13,497 nucleotides of DNA from JAAYCB01 sp012744395 (GTDB lineage Bacteria > Planctomycetota > Planctomycetia > Pirellulales > Thermoguttaceae), in the NCBI GenBank assembly GCA_028703175.1, contig JAQVNJ010000153.1, positions 1 through 13,497 of the forward strand, in the 5' to 3' direction. The notes under the pieces were generated by a model. That model searched no databases and was not told where the DNA came from. It saw only the letters and a list, made by a program, of their open reading frames with translations. A program made the position numbers and the translations under genes. How positions within the stretch are numbered: the first letter of the stretch is position 1; each line of letters starts with the position of its first letter. Shown here in pieces: positions 1 through 7,003 of the stretch.

Positions 1-1
1 C

Positions 2-739
2 GAGTTTCTCCCGATCAGCTCTTCCGGGCACATTGTCGTCCTGGCCTCGCTGTTCGAGCAGTTCGGCCAGCCGTTTCCCGGCGAGAAATTGACCGTCAAT
101 ATCGTGCTCCACCTGGGCACGCTGCTGGCGATTCTGGTCTTCTATTGGCGGAGAATCCTCGGCTTGCTCGGCGGCGAGCGACGGGTGATCGGCCTGCTCG
201 TCGTGGGCACGATCCCGGCGGTGATCGCCGGACTGTGGATCGGGCGCTATTTCGGCGGCGTCCTCGAAAGCCCGATGACCACAGGGCTGATGTTTCCGGT
301 CACCGGGCTTGGCCTGTTGTGGACGATCCGGGCAACACCGGGCGAGGTTACCTGCCGCAGCCTGAGCTATGGCCAGGCCCTGGTGATCGGTTTGGCGCAG
401 GCTTTGGCGATTCTGCCGGGAATATCCCGCAGCGGGGCGACGATCGTCGCCGCCTTGGCCTGCGGCATGCGCCGCGACGAGGCCGCGACCTTTTCCTTTC
501 TGCTGGCCATCCCGGTGATCGCCGGGGGGGGGCTGCTGCACCTGGTCGACGTGTTCGAGCACCCTCCGGCGGACTTCCAACCGGGAATTCTGGCGATTGG
601 CGCGATGGTCAGCTTCGCCGTCGGGCTCTTCGCCCTGAGCTGGCTGGTCCGCTGGCTCGAGCGGGGACAGCTCCACCGGTTCGCCTGGTGGGTCCTGATC
701 CTGGGGCCCCTGGTGATTGCCTGGCAGCTTCTCAGCTGA
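2..739 (+). CDS. uppP: Undecaprenyl-diphosphate phosphatase UppP (BacA), 5'-truncated by window edge
   Basis: Integral membrane enzyme that dephosphorylates undecaprenyl diphosphate to recycle the lipid carrier of peptidoglycan and other cell-wall polymers; family members confer bacitracin resistance. The reading frame is open from base 2 and begins with EFLPISSSGH, the first family signature, so the gene starts outside the window and about 25 residues are missing. The second signature, PGISRSGATI, is intact at 418-447. The remaining 245 codons are nearly all hydrophobic helices, which matches the usual 265-280 residues once the missing end is added. The TTG at 89 is an internal leucine codon and not a start. 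A run of nine G at 524-532 encodes part of a glycine triplet. The gene converges on the PDZ gene, with a possible shared hairpin terminator between them. Family assignment is secure. Confidence 0.95.
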   Translation, partial: EFLPISSSGHIVVLASLFEQFGQPFPGEKLTVNIVLHLGTLLAILVFYWRRILGLLGGERRVIGLLVVGTIPAVIAGLWIGRYFGGVLESPMTTGLMFPVTGLGLLWTIRATPGEVTCRSLSYGQALVIGLAQALAILPGISRSGATIVAALACGMRRDEAATFSFLLAIPVIAGGGLLHLVDVFEHPPADFQPGILAIGAMVSFAVGLFALSWLVRWLERGQLHRFAWWVLILGPLVIAWQLLS

Positions 740-852
740 GCGGTCTTCCCCGGCTGCCGGCGCCCCGCTCTGCACGCCGGGGGAGACGCCGGGCGGACGA
801 CGCTGGACGGGGGACAGATCGGCCTTGGCGCGGATTGGACGGGCGCTCCGCG

Positions 853-884
853 GGCCCCGCGAAGAACCGGTGAACCGCGGGGCC
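853..884. terminator. Possible bidirectional terminator hairpin between convergent genes
   Basis: A perfect 9-bp inverted repeat, GGCCCCGCG and CGCGGGGCC, encloses a 14-base loop. It lies between the uppP stop (739) and the stop of the PDZ gene (923), which face each other. No T-tract follows on either strand, so termination is inferred from position and stem strength only. Confidence 0.35.
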
Positions 885-922
885 GACCGGCCGGCACGAA
901 CGGCCGAACCTGCTCGGCGGTT

Positions 923-1519
923 CTACCGTGCCTGGCGCTCCCGCCCCGGCGCGTCGCGGTGCGGGCGGGGCATGGGGATCACCGGTTCGATGCGCCGCGG
1001 CGATTCGAGTTGGACGGGCACGCTCAGCAGGCCGTTGCCGCGAACATTCTGCACCAGCAGGAGCACCCGCCCGCGCGGCTCGGCGCGAAGCTGGAGCTCC
1101 TCGCCCAGATAATAGACGCGTTCGCCGACCAAACCGACCTGGTAGCCCGAGACGGCCACGATCCGGTCGCCCCGCTCAAGCCCCACGCGCGAGGCGGGAC
1201 TGCCGGGCGCGACGCGGGTGATCACGACTCCGGTCGGCGTGTTGTAGGCGTAGACGCCAAGCCGCCAGCGGGGCTGGACCATCAACCGCTCGCGGCGATC
1301 CGGCCCTTCGACCTGCGCCTCCGGGAGTCCCTCCTCGGTGCCTGCGCGGTTCTCCTGATTCCGGGCCATCGCCCGGCCCCCCTCGCGCTGGCGGGCGCCG
1401 GGCGGAGTGGAGCGCGTCTCCGGGACGGCTTCGGACCGGCCCTCCGGCTCGACCGCCCAGGCGGGCGGGGCCACCGCCGCCGCAACCAGCAAGATACGTG
1501 CAAATACCCTGGATCCCAT
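923..1519 (-). CDS. Exported PDZ-domain protein
   Basis: A 198-residue protein with an N-terminal signal peptide (about residues 1-22, hydrophobic core ARILLVAAAVAPPAWA). A charged, low-complexity linker follows (23-80), then one PDZ domain (about 85-172) with the recognisable stretch LGVYAYNTPTGVVITRVAPG, SPASRVGLERGDRIVAVSG and a closing beta strand. PDZ domains bind C-terminal or internal peptides; here there is no protease domain, so an adaptor or scaffold role outside the cytoplasm is inferred. The ATG at 1519 is preceded by GAGG six bases upstream. It lies 39 bases after the stop of the calcium-loop protein gene on the same strand, so the two probably form one transcript. The tail after the PDZ domain is Pro/Arg rich. 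The specific partner is unknown. Confidence 0.8.
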   Translation of the reverse strand: MGSRVFARILLVAAAVAPPAWAVEPEGRSEAVPETRSTPPGARQREGGRAMARNQENRAGTEEGLPEAQVEGPDRRERLMVQPRWRLGVYAYNTPTGVVITRVAPGSPASRVGLERGDRIVAVSGYQVGLVGERVYYLGEELQLRAEPRGRVLLLVQNVRGNGLLSVPVQLESPRRIEPVIPMPRPHRDAPGRERQAR

Positions 1520-1558
1520 CGTTGACCTCGTTCCCTTAACGAATCGTGGTCCCCCAGG

Positions 1559-2155
1559 TCAACGCGCCGGGGCGGGGCCGCTCGGCGCGATCTTGACACT
1601 CGCATAGTGTACCAGGCGGGGCAGGCGGATCGACACCCACCCTTGGCCCGTCTCGGCCGTTGCCGGCGGCTCGTCGTCCGGCGCGATCGTCTCGATGGCG
1701 GCTCGCTGCCAGAGTTCCACGTTCAGGCCGTCTCCCGAGAACGAAAAACCCTTGGGGGAGTTCTGCCAGGCGTCGCGGACCGCCACCGCGCAACCGCGCG
1801 AGCCGCCCGGCCGGAGCGAACCGGCCAGCCGAGCCTCCTCCGCCTGTTCCCGCCGATTGAGCGCAACGAGCAGCCGGGCGTCCGTCTGCTGGCGGACGGA
1901 CCCGGCCGGATCGAGGGCGATCTGGCCGCCGCCGGCCAGCAGGGCCTGCCATGGCTCGGCCTGTTTGCCGACCGGCAGGCGGAATTCCAGCCGGCGAATC
2001 CTCGTGAACAGCTCGGGCTTCCGCGGGTCGGTTCCCAGGACGGCTCCGTGGTCGTCGAGAATCCCGTCGCCGTCGGAGTCGTCTCTCTCCGCGGCGCCGG
2101 TGATCAGGGGGAAGACGGCCAACAGGAGTGTGCCCAAGACCACGGGCGTTGTCAT
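1559..2155 (-). CDS. Exported protein with calcium-loop (thrombospondin type 3-like) motif
   Basis: A 198-residue protein of unknown function. The ATG at 2155 is chosen because it starts directly with a signal peptide (MTTPVVLGTLLLAVFPLITG, cleavage near AAE) and has AAGG and GGAG elements just upstream. A TTG start at 2296 would add 47 residues without domain character. Right after the signal peptide comes DSDGDGILDD followed by GTDP (about residues 27-44), the DxDxDG calcium-binding pattern of thrombospondin type 3 and EF-hand-like repeats. Only one copy is present. Residues 55-198 look like a beta-rich domain that I cannot place in a family; two cysteines are absent from it except C122. 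It is likely co-transcribed with the PDZ protein gene downstream, which suggests both work in the periplasm or on the cell surface. Confidence 0.75.
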   Translation of the reverse strand: MTTPVVLGTLLLAVFPLITGAAERDDSDGDGILDDHGAVLGTDPRKPELFTRIRRLEFRLPVGKQAEPWQALLAGGGQIALDPAGSVRQQTDARLLVALNRREQAEEARLAGSLRPGGSRGCAVAVRDAWQNSPKGFSFSGDGLNVELWQRAAIETIAPDDEPPATAETGQGWVSIRLPRLVHYASVKIAPSGPAPAR

Positions 2156-2236
2156 CGCCTTGCTCGCTCCGTTTCGAGGCGCTGGGACGGCCGATCGGAG
2201 GGACCGGCAAGTCCGGCCGATACCGGACCGGCCGCC

Positions 2237-2265
2237 GTTATCCGGTCGCGGAGCGGTCCCTGCAA
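2237..2265 (-). promoter_or_regulatory. Possible sigma-70-type promoter for the 2155-923 gene pair
   Basis: On the minus strand TTGCAG (2265-2260) and GATAAC (2242-2237) are separated by 17 bases, about 80 bases before the ATG at 2155. The match to TTGACA/TATAAT is only partial (3/6 and 4/6), and the region is otherwise very GC-rich, so this is a weak call. Confidence 0.25.
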
Positions 2266-2309
2266 CGGTTGGTGAACGTTTGCGTTGCGCGGTCAACGGC
2301 TGTTTGGGG

Positions 2310-2867
2310 TCAATTGCAGGAGGGGTTCTCGGGCGCCCCCTTGATGTTCAGCGCGTTGAAGAGCATTGCCCGGCCGATCTCGTGGGTCGCGCGTTCCCAG
2401 ATCTCGCTCTCGTCGGCGAAGATGTGTTCGAGCCTGGCCGGCATGGTCAGCCAGGCGCCTTCCTTGAGTTCCCCTTCCAACTGGCCGCGGCCCCAGCCGG
2501 AATGGCCGACAAAGATGCGGAACGGCGTCTCCTCCTGGCGGACGAGATAGTCGATGTAGTCGCGCTGCGTGGCAAAATGCACGCCCGGCAAGACTTCCAG
2601 ATCGCTCCGCTGCCGATCGGTGTGAATCGCCATCACCGGTCCGGAAACCGGCCCGCCGACATGGAACGAATGATCGCTGTCGCAAGGCTCCTCGTCCACG
2701 TCGGCCCAGAGTTCGCGAATCGTCCTGCCCGACGGGCGGTTGAGGACCACCCCCAGCGTGCCCTCCTCGCTGTGGTGGACCAGGAGCACGACGGTGCGGA
2801 CGAAGTTGGGGTCCGCCAGGTGCGGTGAGGCGATCAGCAAATGACCTTGGAGAGAATGCATCGCCAT
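2310..2867 (-). CDS. AlgH/YqgE family protein (UPF0301)
   Basis: A 185-residue cytoplasmic protein of the AlgH/YqgE family. The family is widespread and structurally known, but its biochemical role is not settled. In Pseudomonas it was originally linked to alginate regulation. The diagnostic blocks are all present: GHLLIASPHL near the N-terminus (8-17), GTLGVVLNRP (37-46), HVGGPV (69-74), and GHSGWGRGQLEGELKEGAWL (121-140). Length is normal for the family (180-190). The ATG at 2867 gives MAMHSLQ; the second ATG at 2861 is an equally possible start, and neither has a strong ribosome binding site. It is transcribed divergently from the thioredoxin-like gene. It ends 154 bases before the calcium-loop protein gene, so a longer operon is possible. 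Interesting beside a polysaccharide locus, but a functional link is not shown. Confidence 0.9.
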   Translation of the reverse strand: MAMHSLQGHLLIASPHLADPNFVRTVVLLVHHSEEGTLGVVLNRPSGRTIRELWADVDEEPCDSDHSFHVGGPVSGPVMAIHTDRQRSDLEVLPGVHFATQRDYIDYLVRQEETPFRIFVGHSGWGRGQLEGELKEGAWLTMPARLEHIFADESEIWERATHEIGRAMLFNALNIKGAPENPSCN

Positions 2868-2943
2868 CTCTGCCGAATGAAACCCGACCGAGTGCCCACG
2901 ACTGTATTATTCTACCTCCAAGCGCCGGCGGACGCACGTGTTT

Positions 2944-2978
2944 CCGGGACTGTCCCGATTCTCGCTCCGCGCAAATGG
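2944..2978. repeat. REP-like palindromic element
   Basis: CGGGAC-T-GTCCCG (2945-2957) is a perfect 6-bp palindrome around one base. It runs directly into an imperfect inverted repeat whose arms are TCCCGATTCTCGC (2953-2965) and GCGCAAATGGGA (about 2968-2979) around a 3-base loop. Nested palindromes of this kind in an intergenic gap resemble REP or small palindromic repeats. Only one copy is in the window, so dispersal in the genome cannot be judged. Confidence 0.4.
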
Positions 2979-3002
2979 GAGGATCCTGCCCCGCCCGAGG
3001 GG

Positions 3003-3018
3003 GCAGCCGTCAGGCTGC
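3003..3018. repeat. Short perfect hairpin upstream of the thioredoxin-like gene
   Basis: GCAGCC-GTCA-GGCTGC lies within this span as a 6-bp perfect stem with a 4-base loop. It sits about 130 bases before the thioredoxin-like start and 25 bases after the REP-like element. There is no T-tract. It may be part of the same repeat region or of a leader. Confidence 0.35.
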
Positions 3019-3148
3019 AAACCCAAACATCCTCTGGGCTACAAAAGGTAGCGATTTCCTCAGGGAATTGCCGCTGTAACCGCCAGCCGCAGTCGCGCAT
3101 CCCTCGTGGTAGAACCGTGCATCGCCTACGAAGGAGACGGAGCGGACG

Positions 3149-3427
3149 ATGAATTCACGGACGGCCAGTCGGAAACCAATCGCAGTCCTCTGTTCCGCGA
3201 GTTGGTGCGGTCCCTGCAAAAGGCTGGCCCCCACGCTGGAAGAAGTGGCCGCGGAGAGCTCGCAGGCGCGGATCGTAAAGGTCGATGTTGATGAGAGCCC
3301 CGAGTTGGCCGCTCGCTACGGCCTCCAGTCCGTGCCCAGTCTGCTGGTATTCAGAAACGGTCAGGGAGTCGCCAAGGAGAAAGGCGCCGTCAGCAAATCC
3401 CGCTTGATCGCCATGCTCGATCCATAG
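3149..3427 (+). CDS. Short thioredoxin-like protein with CGPC active site
   Basis: A 92-residue protein with the thioredoxin active site ASWCGPCK (residues 17-24) and the cis-proline segment VPSLLVF (62-68), so a dithiol-disulfide oxidoreductase of the cytoplasm is expected: it lacks a signal peptide. Ordinary thioredoxins have 105-110 residues. This one starts only 10 residues before the central beta strand (PIAVLCSASW), so it lacks the usual first beta strand and first helix. The ATG at 3149 is preceded by GGAG with a 6-base spacer and by a further AAGGAG upstream, which fixes the start; no in-frame extension with thioredoxin character was seen. The gene converges on the glycosyltransferase gene, with 39 bases between stops. 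Substrate is unknown. Confidence 0.88.
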   Translation: MNSRTASRKPIAVLCSASWCGPCKRLAPTLEEVAAESSQARIVKVDVDESPELAARYGLQSVPSLLVFRNGQGVAKEKGAVSKSRLIAMLDP

Positions 3428-3452
3428 CGCTTCGCGCCACGGGGCTGAAATC

Positions 3453-3478
3453 ATGCGGCGGGCACTTCACCACCGCAT
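3453..3478 (-). terminator. Weak hairpin at the end of the glycosyltransferase gene
   Basis: ATGCGG and CCGCAT form a 6-bp stem around a 14-base loop overlapping the glycosyltransferase stop codon, in the 39-base gap to the convergent thioredoxin-like gene. No T-tract follows. It is listed as the only candidate transcription end here. Confidence 0.2.
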
Positions 3479-4915
3479 CCGCGCGCCGCGGACTTCATCC
3501 ACGATGGAGATGAACCAGGCGGGGGTGACGAGGAAATTCTGGTAGATGTCGTAGAGCGGCAGGATGTGCAGCAGCCCAAGGCTGTCTCCCTGAAGAAGGG
3601 CAAACATCGCGGCGGCATTCAGGTTCACCAGCAGTGCCACCGCCGCCCAGCCGACGAGGACCAGCCCGCCGATGTGGCTCGTGGCGACGACGATCAACAT
3701 GCCGATGCCCACGGCATACATGATCGGCAGCAGTGCCAGATCGAACAGGTAGGTCGCCGTCAGCCAGGCGAGCAGCCCGGGGCGGAGCAGGTCGTGCTGG
3801 ACCCGCGCGCGGCGAAAATACTTTCGCAGCACCTGGATCGTCCCCCGGCACCAGCGGTAGCGCTGGCTGAGCAGCCCGAGAGTCGAATCGGGCGCCCGCG
3901 TGTGCGAAATCGCGGCCGGTTCGTAGACGATCCGTCCGCCGAGCGAGAGGACGGCCATCGACAGGTCGAAATCCTCGGCAAAGGTGTCGCCCTCGAAGGG
4001 CCCATCCACCTGCCCCTCGGCCAGCGGCCCGTCTGCCCGGCCGTAACGGAGGAAGACCTCCTCCAGAGCGCATCGCCGGAAAAGGCCCAGCGGGCCCGCC
4101 ACGATCAGCACCGTCTTGTTCAGGCTCATGGCCATGCGGGCGCAGCCGTTGCCCATCAGGTACTCCATCGCCTGAAGCCGCGTGAGCACGTTGTGGCGGT
4201 TTCGCACCCGAATCTGCCCGGCCACGGCGGCAACCTGCGGATCGGCCATGTGGACGACCATTCGGCGCAATGACAGGGGGTCGACCCGCGAGTCGGCGTC
4301 GAGGCAGAGAACCAGTTCGCCGATCGCGCGGCGAAAGGCGAAATTATGAGCGCTCCATTTGCCGCCGTTGGGCTTGCGATAGACGCGGATCGCGCATCGC
4401 CCGTGGGACCCGGCATAACGTTTCGCCCGGCCGCAGGTGCCGTCGGTCGAACCGTCGTCGACGACGATCACCTCGTAGCGGGGGTAATCGAGCAAAAGCA
4501 GCGACTCGATCGCCGCCTCGATGTTCTCCGCCTCGTTGTAGGCCGGTACGAAGATCGAGACCAGCGGCCATGTCGAGGGGGCGCGCCTGGCCGTTTGCCG
4601 CGCTCGCTGAAACGCGGCGAAGGAAAGGGTGAACAGGACCGTCCACCGCAACCCGCCCAACGCCGTGATCACCGCCAGCAGCCCCGGCGCGAAAACGGCC
4701 AACCGGCCCGCACCGGGCGTGGCGGCGGCCTCGATCGCTTCGTGGATAAAGCGCGAGACAAGATAGGCGAATAGGAATGTCGCCAGCGAAATTCCCGCAA
4801 CGAACGGAAGGGCCACGAGCAGTCGCGGCACGTCGCGCGCGCCGGCCACGGAACCTTCGCCTGGCACGCCTGCGGTCAGATTGTCGGTCACGCCGGCAGC
4901 CAGAGCAGTCTGCAC
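3467..4915 (-). CDS. Processive family-2 glycosyltransferase (exopolysaccharide synthase)
   Basis: A 482-residue membrane glycosyltransferase of the cellulose/hyaluronan/Alg8/NodC type. It should polymerise a nucleotide-sugar at the inner membrane. Two N-terminal membrane segments (about 32-58 and 71-102) precede the GT-A domain with VPAYNE (123-128), VVDDGS (151-156), the metal-binding DAD (206-208), the catalytic-base region EDFDL (314-318) and QRYRW (351-355), the QxxRW motif of processive enzymes. Two or three C-terminal membrane segments follow (about 376-441 and 449-475). The start is the GTG at 4915: an AGGAGG sequence sits six bases before it, overlapping the stop of the upstream gene. 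A start at 5149 would add 78 residues of Arg/Pro-rich out-of-frame sequence from inside that gene. It is 11 bases downstream of the membrane-fusion gene, so the two are translationally coupled. The sugar is unknown. Confidence 0.92.
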   Translation of the reverse strand: MQTALAAGVTDNLTAGVPGEGSVAGARDVPRLLVALPFVAGISLATFLFAYLVSRFIHEAIEAAATPGAGRLAVFAPGLLAVITALGGLRWTVLFTLSFAAFQRARQTARRAPSTWPLVSIFVPAYNEAENIEAAIESLLLLDYPRYEVIVVDDGSTDGTCGRAKRYAGSHGRCAIRVYRKPNGGKWSAHNFAFRRAIGELVLCLDADSRVDPLSLRRMVVHMADPQVAAVAGQIRVRNRHNVLTRLQAMEYLMGNGCARMAMSLNKTVLIVAGPLGLFRRCALEEVFLRYGRADGPLAEGQVDGPFEGDTFAEDFDLSMAVLSLGGRIVYEPAAISHTRAPDSTLGLLSQRYRWCRGTIQVLRKYFRRARVQHDLLRPGLLAWLTATYLFDLALLPIMYAVGIGMLIVVATSHIGGLVLVGWAAVALLVNLNAAAMFALLQGDSLGLLHILPLYDIYQNFLVTPAWFISIVDEVRGARMRW

Positions 4916-4921
4916 GGGGAA

Positions 4922-4927
4922 CCTCCT
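4922..4927 (-). promoter_or_regulatory. Ribosome binding site deciding the glycosyltransferase start
   Basis: AGGAGG on the minus strand, six bases before the GTG at 4915. Its first bases overlap the TGA stop of the upstream gene (TGAGGAGG). This identifies GTG rather than the far upstream ATG as the start and suggests translational coupling. Confidence 0.8.
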
Positions 4928-6873
4928 CAGCAGCGACTGGCGCTGGTCTGGCCGAAGCGCGGATCGATCGCGCGGAAGACCCGCAGCGCGCGCTGGCACT
5001 GTTTGGCGCCAAGCGGATGGCCGTTGCCTTCCGGAGAGGCGCCAGCCTTTTCGTCGAGTTCCGCGACGCACCGTTCCAACTCGCTGTCGCAGCCCAAGCC
5101 GGCGCGAATCTGGCGGACCGCGCGGACCTGGTGGCGGTCGAGCGCCCACTCGACGGCAGCCAGCAGATCGTCGTCGAGCTGGTCGCCGATCACGGCCTCG
5201 CGGAGCCGCCCTCCGAGCATTTCGAGCATTGCCGAGATGGCCCCGGACTCAAGCTGGGCGACGCTCGGCAGGGGAGGGTCGGCCCGGCGCGGCGCGGCTT
5301 GATCGCGGGCCGGCGCCGGCTGGGAGCGAAACAGATGCGGCGCTGCCCGTTGGCCGTTAGGTGTGCGGCGCGCGGCGCGCGGTTTCTTCAATAGTTCGAG
5401 CAGGGCGGCGGCGACCCAGCCGGCCAGGCCGAGCAGGGCGGCGGCCCCGCCGATGCGAAACGGCAGAAGCGTGACGAGCGGAGGCCGCCAGAGCAGCGTG
5501 GCCACCACCTGTTCACCTTCCAGCAGTTCCTTGGCGATTTCCCTGGTGGGGGTACAGACGAGTTCTGCCACGGCGTAGCCCGGTTTGTGCGGCATCGCCC
5601 GGGCGCGCAGGAACCGGCCGACGAAATACGGCTCCACGGCCGGCTCGACCTGCTCGAGCCTGATCTGGCCGGCCTCCTTGAGGGCCGCCATCTGGGCAAG
5701 GGGAATCCGCGCGCGGATGCGGAAGCCGGTCTCTCTGCCGAGGACAAGGACCGGCTGCTGCTGTTCGGCCGATCGCGGGGAGGGATCGCGGTAGACCACG
5801 GTTCCGGAAAACGGGGCGCGGACCACCAGTGATTGTTCCACGCCCGAAAGCTCCGCTCGGGTCTCCTCGATCTTCAGATCGAGCTGGGCAAGTTGGCAAT
5901 TGCGCAGCTCGGTCGCCCGAGCGCGATCTCTGGCCAGGTGCGCGGCCAGCCGGCGGGTTTCGGCTTCGGCCTGCGCTTGGTCCCTCCGGGCGCACTCCAA
6001 CTCGCCGTGGAGAGTGGCTTGCTGCTGTTCGGCCAGGGCGACGAGCTGCTGGAGGCTTCGAGCAATCTGCGCCTTCTCTGTCTGGAGACCTTCGGCTCGC
6101 CGCCGGAGATTGTCGATCTCGGCGTCCAGGTCGTCGGCCTCTTGCCGCAATCGATCGAATTCGGTCTCCGTGACGGCATTCTGGTCGACCAGGGGCCGCA
6201 ACCGGTCAAGTTCTCGGCGGACGTATTCGCGCCGCCGGACTCGCCGGTTCAGCTCGCCCAGGTACCAGGCGATGTCGATATCCAGTTCGGCAGACTTTTC
6301 CAGCCTGGCCAGCCGCTCCAGCGTGGCCTGCCTGACGGCGGTTTCGTGGTCGGGCAGAAGCTGGTTCACCGAAGATCGCTGCTGCTGCCGGGCGGAGATG
6401 GCGTTCTGGTGACTGCGGACCAGTTCAGGGTCAAGCTGGGGGGTGTCCAAGACGAGGGCATCGCGTTCCTTCTCGAGTCGCCGGCAGCGGAGGTTGAGCT
6501 CGCGCGCCTTGGCTTCGCCCGCGGCGGAGTCCAGCCGCGCGACAACGTCGCCTTCTTCCGCCGTTTCGCCGGAAAGGAGGTATGCCAGGCGGAACTCGCC
6601 CTCGGGGGCCCGGACGGCAAACAGCCCGTCGCTGGAGAGAACGCCAGACGGGCGATCCAATTCGCGGACGGCAACGGCCAGGCCGATCGCCAGGCCGCCG
6701 GCGACCAAGAGGAGGGCGGACCATCGCCGGCAGGCCTTCAACGGAGAGACGCGGCCGCCCGCCAGGGCCGCGTTGCGCCGCCGCCAGACATCGGCGGCGT
6801 AGGAAGCGCAGAAAGCGGCGACACCGATCAACCCGCTGACGAGAACGAACCGCAACACGGCCGGATCGTGCAT
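4927..6873 (-). CDS. HlyD-like membrane-fusion protein with long coiled coil and cytoplasmic tail
   Basis: A 648-residue membrane protein that probably links polymer synthesis to export across the periplasm. Two N-terminal membrane segments (about 8-28 and 52-70) are followed by a first half biotinyl-lipoyl motif (VRAPEGEF, 88-95, then GDVVARLDS to 116). A long charged coiled coil spans about 120-345. The second lipoyl half is VRAPFSGTVVYRD (351-363), and a beta-barrel-like section extends to 465. A third membrane segment (about 472-494) leads to a 150-residue tail, 495-648, Pro/Arg rich then helical, with no recognised domain. Classic HlyD proteins have one membrane segment and about 400-450 residues, so this is enlarged at both ends. 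Alg44 is the closest functional analogy, but the PilZ domain (RxxxR, DxSxxG) is not visible. Start ATG at 6873; the ribosome site is weak (AGAGAC). A sigma-54-type promoter lies about 90 bases upstream. Confidence 0.85.
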   Translation of the reverse strand: MHDPAVLRFVLVSGLIGVAAFCASYAADVWRRRNAALAGGRVSPLKACRRWSALLLVAGGLAIGLAVAVRELDRPSGVLSSDGLFAVRAPEGEFRLAYLLSGETAEEGDVVARLDSAAGEAKARELNLRCRRLEKERDALVLDTPQLDPELVRSHQNAISARQQQRSSVNQLLPDHETAVRQATLERLARLEKSAELDIDIAWYLGELNRRVRRREYVRRELDRLRPLVDQNAVTETEFDRLRQEADDLDAEIDNLRRRAEGLQTEKAQIARSLQQLVALAEQQQATLHGELECARRDQAQAEAETRRLAAHLARDRARATELRNCQLAQLDLKIEETRAELSGVEQSLVVRAPFSGTVVYRDPSPRSAEQQQPVLVLGRETGFRIRARIPLAQMAALKEAGQIRLEQVEPAVEPYFVGRFLRARAMPHKPGYAVAELVCTPTREIAKELLEGEQVVATLLWRPPLVTLLPFRIGGAAALLGLAGWVAAALLELLKKPRAARRTPNGQRAAPHLFRSQPAPARDQAAPRRADPPLPSVAQLESGAISAMLEMLGGRLREAVIGDQLDDDLLAAVEWALDRHQVRAVRQIRAGLGCDSELERCVAELDEKAGASPEGNGHPLGAKQCQRALRVFRAIDPRFGQTSASRC

Positions 6874-6961
6874 GAATCAGGTCTCTTCGAAGTTGCTAGC
6901 CGCGGCGCCGTGCCCTCGGGGCGTCACTTGCGGTTGGGCGATGGCCACGCTCCGAGGAATG

Positions 6962-6977
6962 AGCAAACGGCATGCCG
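6962..6977 (-). promoter_or_regulatory. Sigma-54 (-24/-12) promoter of the polysaccharide operon
   Basis: The minus strand reads CGGCATGCCGTTTGCT. Against TGGCACG-N4-TTGCW it differs only at the first T and at the C after GGCA. GG (6976-6975) and GC (6964-6963) are exactly ten bases apart, as the sigma-54 holoenzyme requires. Transcription would start near 6951 and leave a leader of about 78 bases before the ATG at 6873. The neighbouring gene encodes a sigma-54 activator, which makes the site credible. Confidence 0.6.
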
Positions 6978-7003
6978 GACGCGACGCCGGAGCGGACCGG
7001 GGC

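Noticed and set aside
2188..2250. Many CCGG/GACCGG repeats in the gap upstream of the calcium-loop protein gene
   Set aside because: Short, irregular and common in GC-rich sequence; their presence also weakens GACCGG as a specific activator site near 7004.
2156..2296. TTG start extending the calcium-loop protein by 47 residues
   Set aside because: It would bury the signal peptide, and the ATG at 2155 has a usable ribosome site.
1695..2828. Plus-strand open frame of 377 codons across the calcium-loop and AlgH genes
   Set aside because: It is antisense to two well-supported minus-strand genes and its product has no recognisable features; a shadow of GC-rich codon bias.
3428..3466. GCGC-TTC-GCGC mini-hairpin after the thioredoxin-like stop
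   Set aside because: Only four pairs and no T-tract; not supportable as a terminator.
4916..5149. Upstream ATG extension of the glycosyltransferase
   Set aside because: The extra 78 residues come from an out-of-frame reading of the membrane-fusion gene and lack the strong AGGAGG that precedes the GTG at 4915.
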